DNA of 19,201 nucleotides from positions 1 to 19,201 of the forward strand of contig CAMWQX010000002.1 in assembly GCA_947176475.1 (NCBI GenBank), written 5' to 3'. Positions within the stretch are counted from its first letter, which is position 1, and each line of letters opens with the position of its first letter. A program made the translations under genes and the position numbers. The stretch comes from an uncultured Bacillota bacterium. Lineage in GTDB: Bacteria; Bacillota_I; Bacilli_A; RF39; UBA660. Below are positions 1 to 7,622 of this stretch, piece after piece. The notes under the pieces were generated by a model. It saw nothing but the letters and a program-made list of their open reading frames with translations. It was not told the DNA's origin and did no database searches.

Positions 1-313
1 GTATGAAATAATAAAAGATAAACGCGAATTTGATAATCTAATTCATACCGCTCCATACTTAAAAAACAAATATTATGTCATATATAATAAGGAAAGAACT
101 CCTAAATTTCCTCGCTTTGGTATAGCTGTCGGTAAAAAAATTGGCAATGCTGTAACCAGAAATAGAGTAAAACGCCAAATGCGCGCAATTATTGATAATA
201 ACAAAAATCTATTTCAAAATAGTAAAGATTATATTATAATAGTAAAAAAGAACTTTTTAGATTTAACTTTTCAAGATATGGAAAGAGAATTAAAAAGTTT
301 ATTAGAGAAATAG
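1..313 (+). CDS. rnpA: Ribonuclease P protein component, 5'-truncated by window edge
   Basis: This is the protein subunit of RNase P, which helps the RNA subunit remove 5' leaders from precursor tRNAs. The reading frame is open from base 2 to the TAG at 311-313, giving 103 residues; only a few N-terminal residues should be missing, since the family is about 110-120 residues. The family signature is clear: a basic helix with the RNR motif (VTRNRVKRQMR), preceded by the FGIAVGKKIGNA strand, and the late DYIIIVKK strand. It sits just before yidC, the usual rpmH-rnpA-yidC order next to the chromosomal origin, so rpmH is expected immediately upstream, outside the window. The yidC start follows 8 nt after the stop, so the two are probably co-transcribed. 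Confidence 0.95.
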   Translation, partial: YEIIKDKREFDNLIHTAPYLKNKYYVIYNKERTPKFPRFGIAVGKKIGNAVTRNRVKRQMRAIIDNNKNLFQNSKDYIIIVKKNFLDLTFQDMERELKSLLEK

Positions 314-321
314 GTGAACCA

Positions 322-1248
322 ATGAAAAAGAAAGTATTAGTAGTTGTAGCTATTATCTTAGTTACACTAACTGGATGTACAAAAACACTAACAGATGATA
401 AAAATAAAAGGGTAGTTTATGAAGCTACAGGGCAAAATTTAACATCAAATATTCTATGTCGACCAGAGAGTGAAGATTTAATTGATCTATATAAGAAAAA
501 TGAAGAACGCATGGAATTAAAACTTGATGATTTACCAAAATGCACAAATATGAAAGTCTATGAAAAGAAATCCTATAATGGATTATGGGTTGGATTATTC
601 GTAAGACCATTAGCTTGGTTAATTATAAATCTTGGTAAATTTATTGGAAACTATGGTGTATCCGTAATGTTGATTGGTTTAGCAATCAGACTTATCTTGA
701 TGCCAATGTCAGCAAAGACGGCTAAACAACAAGAGAATATGAAAAATGCTCAACCAGAGATCGAAAGAATAGAGAAGAAATATGCTAATAAGACTGATCA
801 AGAATCGATGATGCGAAAATCACAAGAAACATTAGCTATATATCAAAAATATAATATTAATCCAATAAGTAGCTGTTTAGTATCATTTATTCAGCTTCCA
901 TTATTCTTTGCTTTCCTAGAAGCTATCAATAGGGTGCCTGCCATATTTGAAAACTATTTTTGGAAATTCCAATTAGGAACAACACCATTGGTTGGTATTC
1001 AAAGTGGAAATTACTATTATATAATTTTATTAGTTCTAATAATTGTCTTTACCATATTGTCATTTAAACAAAGTATGGGTTCTATGAGTGGAAGCCCAGA
1101 ACAAGTAAAGACAACTAAATACATGTTAATATTTATGACAGTATTTATCGGAATTGCATCATTTCAATTACCATCAGCCATCGCGCTATATTGGGTAGTT
1201 ACCAATGCATTCAATGTAATTCAGATGTTAGTTCTAAAAAGAAAGTAG
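322..1248 (+). CDS. yidC: Membrane protein insertase YidC/OxaA/SpoIIIJ family, lipoprotein
   Basis: YidC inserts and folds proteins in the cytoplasmic membrane, alone or with SecYEG. The 308-residue product begins with a lipoprotein signal (residues 1-19, lipobox LTGC, lipidated Cys19), as in Gram-positive YidC1/SpoIIIJ. The 60XKD_IMP core spans about residues 85-306. Transmembrane helix 1 carries the conserved arginine (Arg123 in IGLAIRLILMP) that lines the hydrophilic insertion groove. Next come a charged cytoplasmic hairpin (about 131-175) and YQKYNINPISSC, a variant of the family YKKyginPlgGC motif. The extracellular stretch between Cys19 and the first core helix is about 65 residues and holds two cysteines (Cys46, Cys74). 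In spore formers SpoIIIJ also supports SpoIIIA assembly, which fits with spoIIR and spoIID in this window. The start is supported by an AGGTGA Shine-Dalgarno at 312-317. The gene lies between rnpA and jag. Confidence 0.95.
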   Translation: MKKKVLVVVAIILVTLTGCTKTLTDDKNKRVVYEATGQNLTSNILCRPESEDLIDLYKKNEERMELKLDDLPKCTNMKVYEKKSYNGLWVGLFVRPLAWLIINLGKFIGNYGVSVMLIGLAIRLILMPMSAKTAKQQENMKNAQPEIERIEKKYANKTDQESMMRKSQETLAIYQKYNINPISSCLVSFIQLPLFFAFLEAINRVPAIFENYFWKFQLGTTPLVGIQSGNYYYIILLVLIIVFTILSFKQSMGSMSGSPEQVKTTKYMLIFMTVFIGIASFQLPSAIALYWVVTNAFNVIQMLVLKRK

Positions 1249-1257
1249 GTTAGTTTT

Positions 1258-1869
1258 ATGAAAATTGAAGTTTTTGAAGGAAAAAATGAACAAGAAGTAT
1301 TAGAAAGTGCACTTAGTGAATTAAATACCAGCGAAGAAGAAACTCTTCACTTTGTAACAAAAGAAAAAGTTGGTTTATTAAAAAAAGAAGTAGTAAGTGT
1401 TCATATTGTTAAATTAGAAGATGTTGCTTCATATATCAAAGATTATTTAAATGATATAGTAACAGATATGGGTTTAGAAGTTTCTTTTGAAACTAAGATT
1501 CGTGAAAAACAAATAACCGTAAAAATGTATTCTAATAATAATAAGATCTTAATTGGTAAAAATGGACAAACTCTACAAGCCTTAACAACTGTCGTTAAGC
1601 AAAAAATCTATAATGAAATAGGGCAATATCCATATTTAATATTAGATGTCGAAAATTATAAAGAAAAACAAGTTAAGTATTTAGAGAGACTTGCTAAAAA
1701 TGTTGCTCGCGAAGTAGCAAGAACCAAAGTAGAAGTAGAATTAGAAAATATGAATTCTTATGAGAGAAGAATTATTCATAATATTCTTTCTGAAAATACT
1801 AAGGTTTATACTGTTTCTACTGGAGAAGAACCAAATAGACATGTAGTTGTTAAACCAAAAGAGGATTAA
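1258..1869 (+). CDS. khpB: Jag/KhpB RNA-binding protein (Jag-N, KH, R3H domains)
   Basis: This is the SpoIIIJ-associated protein Jag (KhpB), a cytoplasmic RNA-binding protein tied to cell elongation and division control in Gram-positive bacteria, usually with a small partner KhpA that is not in the window. The 203 residues show the full architecture. A Jag-N domain (about 1-52) ends in KEKVGLLKKEVVSV. A KH domain carries the GxxG loop GKNG at 100-103. A C-terminal R3H domain has ERRIIH at about 169-174. The gene begins 9 nt after yidC and shares its transcript. The last codons and stop form one arm of a strong intrinsic terminator, so this is the end of the rnpA-yidC-jag unit. Confidence 0.95.
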   Translation: MKIEVFEGKNEQEVLESALSELNTSEEETLHFVTKEKVGLLKKEVVSVHIVKLEDVASYIKDYLNDIVTDMGLEVSFETKIREKQITVKMYSNNNKILIGKNGQTLQALTTVVKQKIYNEIGQYPYLILDVENYKEKQVKYLERLAKNVAREVARTKVEVELENMNSYERRIIHNILSENTKVYTVSTGEEPNRHVVVKPKED

Positions 1870-1880
1870 TTCCTCTTTTT
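1857..1880 (+). terminator. Intrinsic terminator overlapping the jag stop codon
   Basis: A perfect 9-bp stem is formed by AAAAGAGGA (1857-1865) and TCCTCTTTT (1871-1879). It has a 5-nt loop and its T-rich 3' arm runs into T1880, then an AT-rich stretch. The 5' arm encodes the final Lys-Glu-Asp codons of jag and the loop includes the TAA stop, so the terminator costs almost no non-coding DNA. Confidence 0.85.
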
Positions 1881-1891
1881 ATTATATAAAA

Positions 1892-1911
1892 TGCTATAAT
1901 TATTTAGGAGG
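1892..1911 (+). promoter_or_regulatory. Putative extended -10 promoter and Shine-Dalgarno of mnmE
   Basis: TGC followed by TATAAT (1895-1900) is a consensus extended -10 element just after the jag terminator. No good -35 box is visible, which extended -10 promoters can tolerate. A perfect AGGAGG lies at 1906-1911, 7 nt before the mnmE ATG at 1919. Only 5 nt separate the -10 box from the Shine-Dalgarno, so a transcript from here would start at or inside the Shine-Dalgarno. That makes the promoter call uncertain although both elements are individually good. Confidence 0.5.
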
Positions 1912-1918
1912 TATATAT

Positions 1919-3274
1919 ATGAATGAAAATATATGTGCTATATCAACCGCATTGGGAGTAGGGGCGATTTCTATAGTTCGTTCATCAGGTCCTGATGTAA
2001 TTAAAATTGTTAAAAAGATATTTCAAGGTGAAGATTTAGAGAGTGTTAACACCCACACGCTTAATTATGGGTTCATCGTCGATAAAGATGAAAAAATTGA
2101 TGAAGTATTGGTATCAGTTATGCGTGCACCTAATACTTTTACAAGAGAAGATGTCGTGGAAATTAACTGTCATGGGGGAATTACTACTACTAATCGTGTA
2201 TTAGAATTACTTCTAATGAATGGCTGCCGTCTAGCTGAACCTGGAGAATTTAGTAAAAAAGCCTTCTTAAATGGTCGAATTGATTTAATTGAAGCCGAAG
2301 GAATTAATGATTTAATTCTAAGTGAATCAGAAGAAGCTCGTAAATATGCCATAAATCGTGTTGAAGGAAATCTCTCAAAACTTATCATTGATCAAAGAGA
2401 TATTCTTCTTGGATTAAGTGCGGAATTAGAAGTAAATTTTGATTTTCCCGAAGAAATGGATAATCCTGAAGTAACTCATAATAACCTCCACTCCGAATTG
2501 ACTAAAATTAAAGACAACTTAAATGACTTATTAAAACATAGTAAAGAAGGGCAAATTATCAAAAATGGAATTGATGTTGCCATCGTTGGTAAACCTAATG
2601 TTGGAAAAAGTAGTATCCTAAATCATTTATTAGATCAAAATAAAGCCATAGTAACTGATATTGCTGGAACTACAAGAGACATCGTTGAAGGAAGTATTAC
2701 CTTAAATGGCATAAAAATTAATTTAATTGATACCGCTGGTATTCGTGATACGGAAGATATCGTTGAAAAAATTGGTGTCGATAAGAGTAAAGAAATCCTA
2801 AGTCAAGCTGATTTAGCCATTTATGTTCTAAATAACAATGAAGACATTGACGATGATGAAAGTGCCTTCTTAAAAAGCTTAAATACTGTTCAAAAGATAG
2901 TATTTATCAACAAAGACGATCTAGACAGTAAAATAGATACAAAAAAATTAGAAACATCTAACATAGTTTATGGAAACACCATCACTCACAATGGACTTAA
3001 TTCCTTAAAGGAAAAAATAATCGAAATGTTTAATCTAAATGAAATAAAGAGTAAAAATTACAACTTTTTAAGCAATGCTCGTGAGATCGCCTTAGTACGT
3101 ACGGCCTTGGAATCTATTGAAAATGCTCTAAAAAGTGTTGAAGATGAAATGCCACTGGAGATGATATCCGTAGATATTAAAAAAGCTTATGATGATTTAG
3201 GGGAAATAATCGGCGCAACTTATAAAGATGAATTATTAGATGAATTATTCTCTAAATTTTGTTTAGGAAAGTAG
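1919..3274 (+). CDS. mnmE: tRNA uridine-5-carboxymethylaminomethyl modification GTPase MnmE
   Basis: MnmE works with MnmG to modify the wobble uridine (U34) of certain tRNAs using GTP hydrolysis and a methylene-tetrahydrofolate donor. The 451-residue product has an N-terminal folate-binding domain (about 1-118), a helical domain, and an inserted G domain. The G motifs are GKPNVGKSS at 224-232 (G1), GTTRD at 250-254 (G2), DTAG at 271-274 (G3) and NKDD at 331-334 (G4). The C-terminus is FCLGK with the conserved Cys448. I chose the ATG at 1919 because MNENICAISTALG matches the family N-terminus and a perfect AGGAGG lies 7 nt upstream. An in-frame ATG at 1847 lies inside jag and would add 24 unrelated residues. 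The gene probably starts a unit running to parB. Confidence 0.97.
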   Translation: MNENICAISTALGVGAISIVRSSGPDVIKIVKKIFQGEDLESVNTHTLNYGFIVDKDEKIDEVLVSVMRAPNTFTREDVVEINCHGGITTTNRVLELLLMNGCRLAEPGEFSKKAFLNGRIDLIEAEGINDLILSESEEARKYAINRVEGNLSKLIIDQRDILLGLSAELEVNFDFPEEMDNPEVTHNNLHSELTKIKDNLNDLLKHSKEGQIIKNGIDVAIVGKPNVGKSSILNHLLDQNKAIVTDIAGTTRDIVEGSITLNGIKINLIDTAGIRDTEDIVEKIGVDKSKEILSQADLAIYVLNNNEDIDDDESAFLKSLNTVQKIVFINKDDLDSKIDTKKLETSNIVYGNTITHNGLNSLKEKIIEMFNLNEIKSKNYNFLSNAREIALVRTALESIENALKSVEDEMPLEMISVDIKKAYDDLGEIIGATYKDELLDELFSKFCLGK

Positions 3275-3283
3275 GGGGAACTT

Positions 3284-3847
3284 ATGCTAAAATTTTTAAC
3301 AAAAAACAATTATGAATTATTAAAATTTGAACCATTCACTGATTATATTGCCTTTCTTGAAACGCAAGGATATGAATTTGTTTCCGAAAGTGAAAGAAAC
3401 GGATGGGTGGAATACATTGCTCAATGTGAAGATCATGAACTAAAAATTCTTTCTCTAAAAGATCCCGATAAAGAATGGGTAACTGTCTATAAAACAAGAG
3501 ATGGCATCGAAAGATTTGAACAAGTCGAATTTATGCATTTTACCGAAGATTATATGAAGAAATATGGTGAAAAAGATCACAATCGTATAATAAAATATTG
3601 TGCTCATTTTGAAGATGAAGAATTTACTCGCATGGTAACTTCTGGATATTTTTACAAAGACAATAATTTCTTAAAAGGCTGGCGAGAACTAAGAAAATTT
3701 GAAGTTCAATACTTAGATGAAGTAATGTATTGCAAAGATATGAATCTATCAGAATTGACGATGATGGCTGATGAAAAAATAAGTGAATTTTATGAAGTAA
3801 TTTCTTTAAGAGGAGAAGAAGTAAAAGAATTAAAGTTAGAATATTAA
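3284..3847 (+). CDS. Unrecognised 187-residue protein between mnmE and mnmG
   Basis: I do not recognise this gene. It has a good Shine-Dalgarno (AGGGGGAA just before the ATG), starts 9 nt after mnmE and ends 13 nt before mnmG, so it must be co-transcribed with both. The protein is acidic, rich in Glu, Tyr, Phe and Trp, with no signal peptide, no membrane segment and no cysteine-pair metal motif, so a soluble cytoplasmic protein is likely. The N-terminal half looks like mixed alpha/beta (a run around ERNGWVEYIAQCEDHELKI and EWVTVYKTRDG). The C-terminal third (about 125-187) looks helical and charged. Codon use resembles the flanking genes, so recent transfer is not indicated. Position suggests, but does not show, a link to tRNA modification. 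Coding status is secure; function is unknown. Confidence 0.85.
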   Translation: MLKFLTKNNYELLKFEPFTDYIAFLETQGYEFVSESERNGWVEYIAQCEDHELKILSLKDPDKEWVTVYKTRDGIERFEQVEFMHFTEDYMKKYGEKDHNRIIKYCAHFEDEEFTRMVTSGYFYKDNNFLKGWRELRKFEVQYLDEVMYCKDMNLSELTMMADEKISEFYEVISLRGEEVKELKLEY

Positions 3848-3860
3848 AGGATGTGTTAAT

Positions 3861-5735
3861 ATGAAATATGATATTATCGTAGTAGGAGGAGGACATGCTG
3901 GATGTGAAGCTGCGGCCGCTGCTAGTAAACAAGGATTTAAAACAGCATTAATAACCTCCAATAAGAAAAATATTGCCGATATGCCATGTAATCCATCAAT
4001 TGGTGGAACGGCAAAGGGTATTGTCGTAAGAGAAATTGATGCTTTAGGTGGATTAATGGGAATAATTGCCGATAAATCGCACTTACAGATAAAAATGTTA
4101 AATTCGGGAAAAGGTCCTGCTGTTAAATCCCTAAGAGCTCAAGGAGATAAAATAACATATCCTCAAAATATGGTTGCAGCTTTAGAAAGTATTGAAACTC
4201 TTGATATCTTAGAGGAAATGGTTGAAGATTTAATCGTTGAAGATGCAACGATTAAAGGTGTTATCTGTGATAGTGGAAAAACTTATCTATGTGATGCCTT
4301 AATTTTAACTACGGGAACATATTTAAAAAGTAAAATACTTGTTGGAAGCACCCATAAAGAAGAGGGACCTCATGGAGAAACATCTAGCAAACACCTAAGT
4401 GATAAATTAAAAGAATTAGGCTTTGAAATCCAAAGATTAAAAACTGGTACTCCTCAAAGAATAGATCCAACTACTGTTGATTATTCCAAGTTAACGGAGG
4501 AATTAGGTGATGCTCATCCATGGACATTCTCTTTTGATATCGAGCCTCAATATGATGTGACTAAACAGCGAAAATGCTACTTAGTTTATACCAATGAATT
4601 AACTCATCAAATAATCAGAGATAATCTAACTAAATCGGCGATGTATGGCGGGTATGCTGAAGGAATAGGGCCAAGATATTGTCCTTCTATTGAAGATAAA
4701 GTTGTAAGATTTGCCGATAAAGAAAGACATCAACTATTTCTTGAACCTGAAAGCGATTTCTATCCCGATTTATATTTACAAGGATTTTCTACATCAATGC
4801 CTATTGATGTTCAAGAAAAAATGGTTCACAGTTTGGTAGGTTTAGAAAATGCTAAAATATTAAAATATGCTTATGCTATTGAATATGATGCCATTAATCC
4901 TTTACAATTAACTCCTTCTCTTGAAACAAAAGTTATCAAAAACTTATTTACAGCTGGCCAAATAAATGGAACAAGTGGTTATGAAGAGGCTGCTGGACAA
5001 GGACTTATTGCTGGTATCAATGCCGGATTAAAACTTAAGGGAAAAGAACCATTAATTTTAAAGAGAAATGAATCATACATCGGAGTGTTAATAGATGATT
5101 TAGTAACAAAGGGAACTAAAGAACCATATCGTTTGCTAACATCTCGTGCCGAATATCGTCTTATTTTAAGACATGATAATGCCGATTTAAGACTTCGCCG
5201 CTATGGTTATGACTGTGGAGTTGTATCTGAAGAACAATATCTACATCTTCTAAATAAAGAACAAAAAATTGAAGAATTGACGAGGGAATTAAAAGATATA
5301 ACCATTAATAATAGTAATGTGTCACAAAATATTTTATCTTCTTTAGAAATAGCTAATCTTTCATCAGGAATAAGTGCCTATAACTTACTAAAAAGACCAC
5401 AAATAAAGATGGATAATCTTACTGAATATTTATCTAATGAGTATTCCAGAGAAGTATTAGAAGTGGTTGAAATTTCTATTAAGTATGAGGGATATATTGC
5501 TAAAACGATAAGAGAAGTAGAAAAGATGTTAAAACTTGAAAGTAAAAAGATACCAAAAGATATAGATTATGATAAGATTTTAAATCTTGCATCAGAAGCT
5601 CGTCAAAAACTAAAGACAGTTAGACCAGAAACCGTAGCTCAAGCCACTCGAATAAGTGGTGTAAATCCAACCGATATATCTATATTAACGGTTTATTTAA
5701 AAAAAGAATATAGCAAGGATAGTAATAATGAATAG
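3861..5735 (+). CDS. mnmG: tRNA uridine-5-carboxymethylaminomethyl modification enzyme MnmG (GidA), FAD-dependent
   Basis: MnmG is the FAD- and NADH-using partner of MnmE in forming the xm5U34 modification of tRNA wobble uridines. The 624-residue product is close to the family length of about 630. It opens with the dinucleotide-binding motif IIVVGGGHAGCEAA (glycines around residues 9-14). It keeps the two conserved cysteine regions, Cys43 in MPCNPSIGG and Cys274 in CPSIEDK. Other family landmarks are GTAKGIVVREIDALGG, LKTGTP, LTSRAEYRL and the FTAGQINGTSGYEEAAGQG stretch near residue 365. A helical MnmE/tRNA-interacting C-terminal domain follows (about 550-624). AAAGGATG precedes the ATG. The 3' end overlaps rsmG by 8 nt, which implies translational coupling. 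Confidence 0.97.
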   Translation: MKYDIIVVGGGHAGCEAAAAASKQGFKTALITSNKKNIADMPCNPSIGGTAKGIVVREIDALGGLMGIIADKSHLQIKMLNSGKGPAVKSLRAQGDKITYPQNMVAALESIETLDILEEMVEDLIVEDATIKGVICDSGKTYLCDALILTTGTYLKSKILVGSTHKEEGPHGETSSKHLSDKLKELGFEIQRLKTGTPQRIDPTTVDYSKLTEELGDAHPWTFSFDIEPQYDVTKQRKCYLVYTNELTHQIIRDNLTKSAMYGGYAEGIGPRYCPSIEDKVVRFADKERHQLFLEPESDFYPDLYLQGFSTSMPIDVQEKMVHSLVGLENAKILKYAYAIEYDAINPLQLTPSLETKVIKNLFTAGQINGTSGYEEAAGQGLIAGINAGLKLKGKEPLILKRNESYIGVLIDDLVTKGTKEPYRLLTSRAEYRLILRHDNADLRLRRYGYDCGVVSEEQYLHLLNKEQKIEELTRELKDITINNSNVSQNILSSLEIANLSSGISAYNLLKRPQIKMDNLTEYLSNEYSREVLEVVEISIKYEGYIAKTIREVEKMLKLESKKIPKDIDYDKILNLASEARQKLKTVRPETVAQATRISGVNPTDISILTVYLKKEYSKDSNNE

Positions 5736-6444
5736 AGAACTTTTTATAAAATATATTGAAGATTTAAATTTAAAAGTAACATCAACTCAACTTGACCAAT
5801 TAGAAAGCTATGCTGATTTTCTCTTAGAATATAATGAACATACCAATTTAACGGCCATTAAGACTAAAGATGAAGTTTATTTAAAACATTTTTATGATTC
5901 CCTAACTTTAGTTAAATATATCGATTTAAATAACTATAAATCACTAGTAGATATTGGAACAGGTGCTGGTTTTCCCGGAATGGTTCTAAAGATAATATTT
6001 CCCCATCTTCATGTTATTTTAATGGATTCTAATAATAAGAAAATTAAATTCTTAGAAGAATTAATAAAAAAATTAGATATAAAAGATATTGAAACCATTA
6101 ATGCTCGAAGTGAGGATTATGCCCGTAATCACAAAGATGAATATGACATTGTAACTGCAAGAGCTGTAACAACAATGTCTGTTTTAAGCGAGTTATGTTT
6201 GCCACTAGTTAAAGTAGGGGGATACTTTATTCCTTTAAAAGCTGATGTAACGGAAGAACTCGAAGCATCAAATAATATTCTTAATGAATTAAAGGCCTCC
6301 ATTGAAAGTATCAATGTATTTAATTTGCCAATTGAGCAATCTAAGCGAACTATTATTAAAATTAAAAAAATCGGAAAAACTCCTGATAAATATCCAAGAA
6401 CTTATGACAAAATGAAAAAAGCATTGAAAAAAAAACCAAAATAA
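5728..6444 (+). CDS. rsmG: 16S rRNA (guanine-N7) methyltransferase RsmG (GidB)
   Basis: RsmG uses S-adenosylmethionine to methylate N7 of a conserved guanine in the 530 loop of 16S rRNA (G527 in E. coli numbering); loss gives low-level streptomycin resistance in other bacteria. The 238-residue length is normal. Seen in the sequence: the N-terminal NLTAI element (residues 40-44), the SAM-binding motif DIGTGAGFPG (75-84), an acidic ligand strand (VILMDSNNKKIKFL) and a Lys-rich C-terminus. It overlaps mnmG by 8 nt, the common mnmG-rsmG arrangement, and is followed after 44 nt by parB. Confidence 0.96.
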   Translation: MNRELFIKYIEDLNLKVTSTQLDQLESYADFLLEYNEHTNLTAIKTKDEVYLKHFYDSLTLVKYIDLNNYKSLVDIGTGAGFPGMVLKIIFPHLHVILMDSNNKKIKFLEELIKKLDIKDIETINARSEDYARNHKDEYDIVTARAVTTMSVLSELCLPLVKVGGYFIPLKADVTEELEASNNILNELKASIESINVFNLPIEQSKRTIIKIKKIGKTPDKYPRTYDKMKKALKKKPK

Positions 6445-6488
6445 AGTAATATAAAAATAGAATAAGATAATAAAAAGGGGAATGTTCC

Positions 6489-7607
6489 ATGAAGATGGAA
6501 GCACAAATAAGATTAATTAATATTGAAGAAATAATTCCAAATCGTTTTCAACCTCGTCTAGAGTTTGAACAAAGTGCTTTGAATGACTTAGCTGCTTCAA
6601 TCAAAGAACATGGAATATTTCAACCACTAGTAGTAAGACGATTAGCTGGCAAATATGAAATAATAGCAGGAGAAAGACGTTTTAAAGCTGCTCAAATAGC
6701 TGGATTAACTGCTGTTCCATGTATTATTTCTGATCTTGATGACAATGAATCAGCAGAAGTTGCAATTATTGAAAACACTCATCGAAGAGATTTATCTCCT
6801 ATCGAGGAAGCAAAATCTTATAAAAAGTTATTAGATCGAAAATATGTAACTCAAGATCAATTAGCTGCTAGACTAGGAATAAGCCAATCAACTATTGCCA
6901 ATAAAGTAAGGTTATTAAATTTAGACGAAAATGTTCAAGATGCCTTAATGAAGGAAAGAATCAGTGAAAGACATGCTAGAAGTCTTTTAAAAGTAACTGA
7001 CAAAATGAAGCAAGTTGACCTATTAAATAAGATAATATCTGAAAGATGGACAGTAAAAAGACTAGATGATGAAATTGATATTATCAATGGTTCATATAAA
7101 AAATTAGATCCAATTGGTGGTATAAATACCAATAGTAAAATAGATATTGATGTTGATGATATTATTAATAATTCTATTGATTTCGTGTCTGAAACACCAA
7201 CACCATTATATTCTTATCAAAATCATAAACAAGAAAATAGGGAACCTAAAAAGAATTCACTTTTCTTTAATAACTTAGAAAATGAAGCTGCAAACATGGA
7301 TTCAACATTAAGTTTCGGCTTCAATCCCTTCAAAAGCGCCAATTTAGATGGCGAAGATGAAGATGACGATATTGAAATATTTGGTGAGGAAGATACGGAA
7401 GTCGAACCTAAGAAAGAAGAACCAAAACAAGAAAATGTCGTCGAAAAAGTAGTAGAAGTCGTCCTAGAAAAGAATGACGATATTGTTTCCGAAATTAAAA
7501 AGATTATTACTAAATCCAAAGCCAATGGCTTGGGAATTGAATCTGAAGAATTTAGTTTTGATGATATGTATCAATTTGTTATTAGAATAGATAAAGAGGA
7601 TAAATAA
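6489..7607 (+). CDS. parB: ParB/Noc-family CTPase, chromosome-binding protein, with acidic linker
   Basis: This is a ParB-family DNA clamp, acting either in origin segregation (ParB/Spo0J) or nucleoid occlusion (Noc). The 372 residues show an N-terminal CTP-binding domain with LAASIKEHGIFQP (34-46), GERRFKA (61-67) and ENTHRRDLSPIEEA (95-108). A helix-turn-helix follows (about 121-143, DQLAARLGISQSTIANKVR). The end (about 332-372) resembles the family dimerisation domain. Between these lies about 120 residues of low-complexity acidic sequence, longer than in textbook members. The position after rsmG is that of noc in Bacillus. However, the start MKMEAQIRLINIEEI lacks the N-terminal amphipathic membrane helix known for B. 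subtilis Noc, and no parA follows. I found no parS (palindrome centred on CACGTG) in the window. Function as ParB or Noc is unresolved. AAGGGG precedes the ATG. Confidence 0.9.
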   Translation: MKMEAQIRLINIEEIIPNRFQPRLEFEQSALNDLAASIKEHGIFQPLVVRRLAGKYEIIAGERRFKAAQIAGLTAVPCIISDLDDNESAEVAIIENTHRRDLSPIEEAKSYKKLLDRKYVTQDQLAARLGISQSTIANKVRLLNLDENVQDALMKERISERHARSLLKVTDKMKQVDLLNKIISERWTVKRLDDEIDIINGSYKKLDPIGGINTNSKIDIDVDDIINNSIDFVSETPTPLYSYQNHKQENREPKKNSLFFNNLENEAANMDSTLSFGFNPFKSANLDGEDEDDDIEIFGEEDTEVEPKKEEPKQENVVEKVVEVVLEKNDDIVSEIKKIITKSKANGLGIESEEFSFDDMYQFVIRIDKEDK

Positions 7608-7622
7608 TTATCCTCTTTTTTT
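7593..7622. terminator. Shared (bidirectional) terminator between convergent parB and PBP gene
   Basis: A perfect 11-bp stem pairs AAAGAGGATAA (7593-7603) with TTATCCTCTTT (7608-7618) across a 4-nt loop, followed by a T run to 7622 on the plus strand. The plus-strand reading is a strong terminator for parB. The minus-strand tail is less T-rich (TTTATCTATT) but the same hairpin should also stop the PBP transcript. The parB stop (7605-7607) is in the loop and the PBP stop (7608-7610, minus) is in the 3' arm. Confidence 0.85.

Noticed and set aside
1847..1918. In-frame upstream ATG extending MnmE by 24 residues
   Set aside because: It overlaps jag and the terminator, the added residues are not MnmE-like, and a perfect AGGAGG precedes the ATG at 1919.
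5965..5985. TTTCCCGG resembling half of the Noc binding site
   Set aside because: It encodes the conserved GFPG residues of RsmG and the second half-site does not match.
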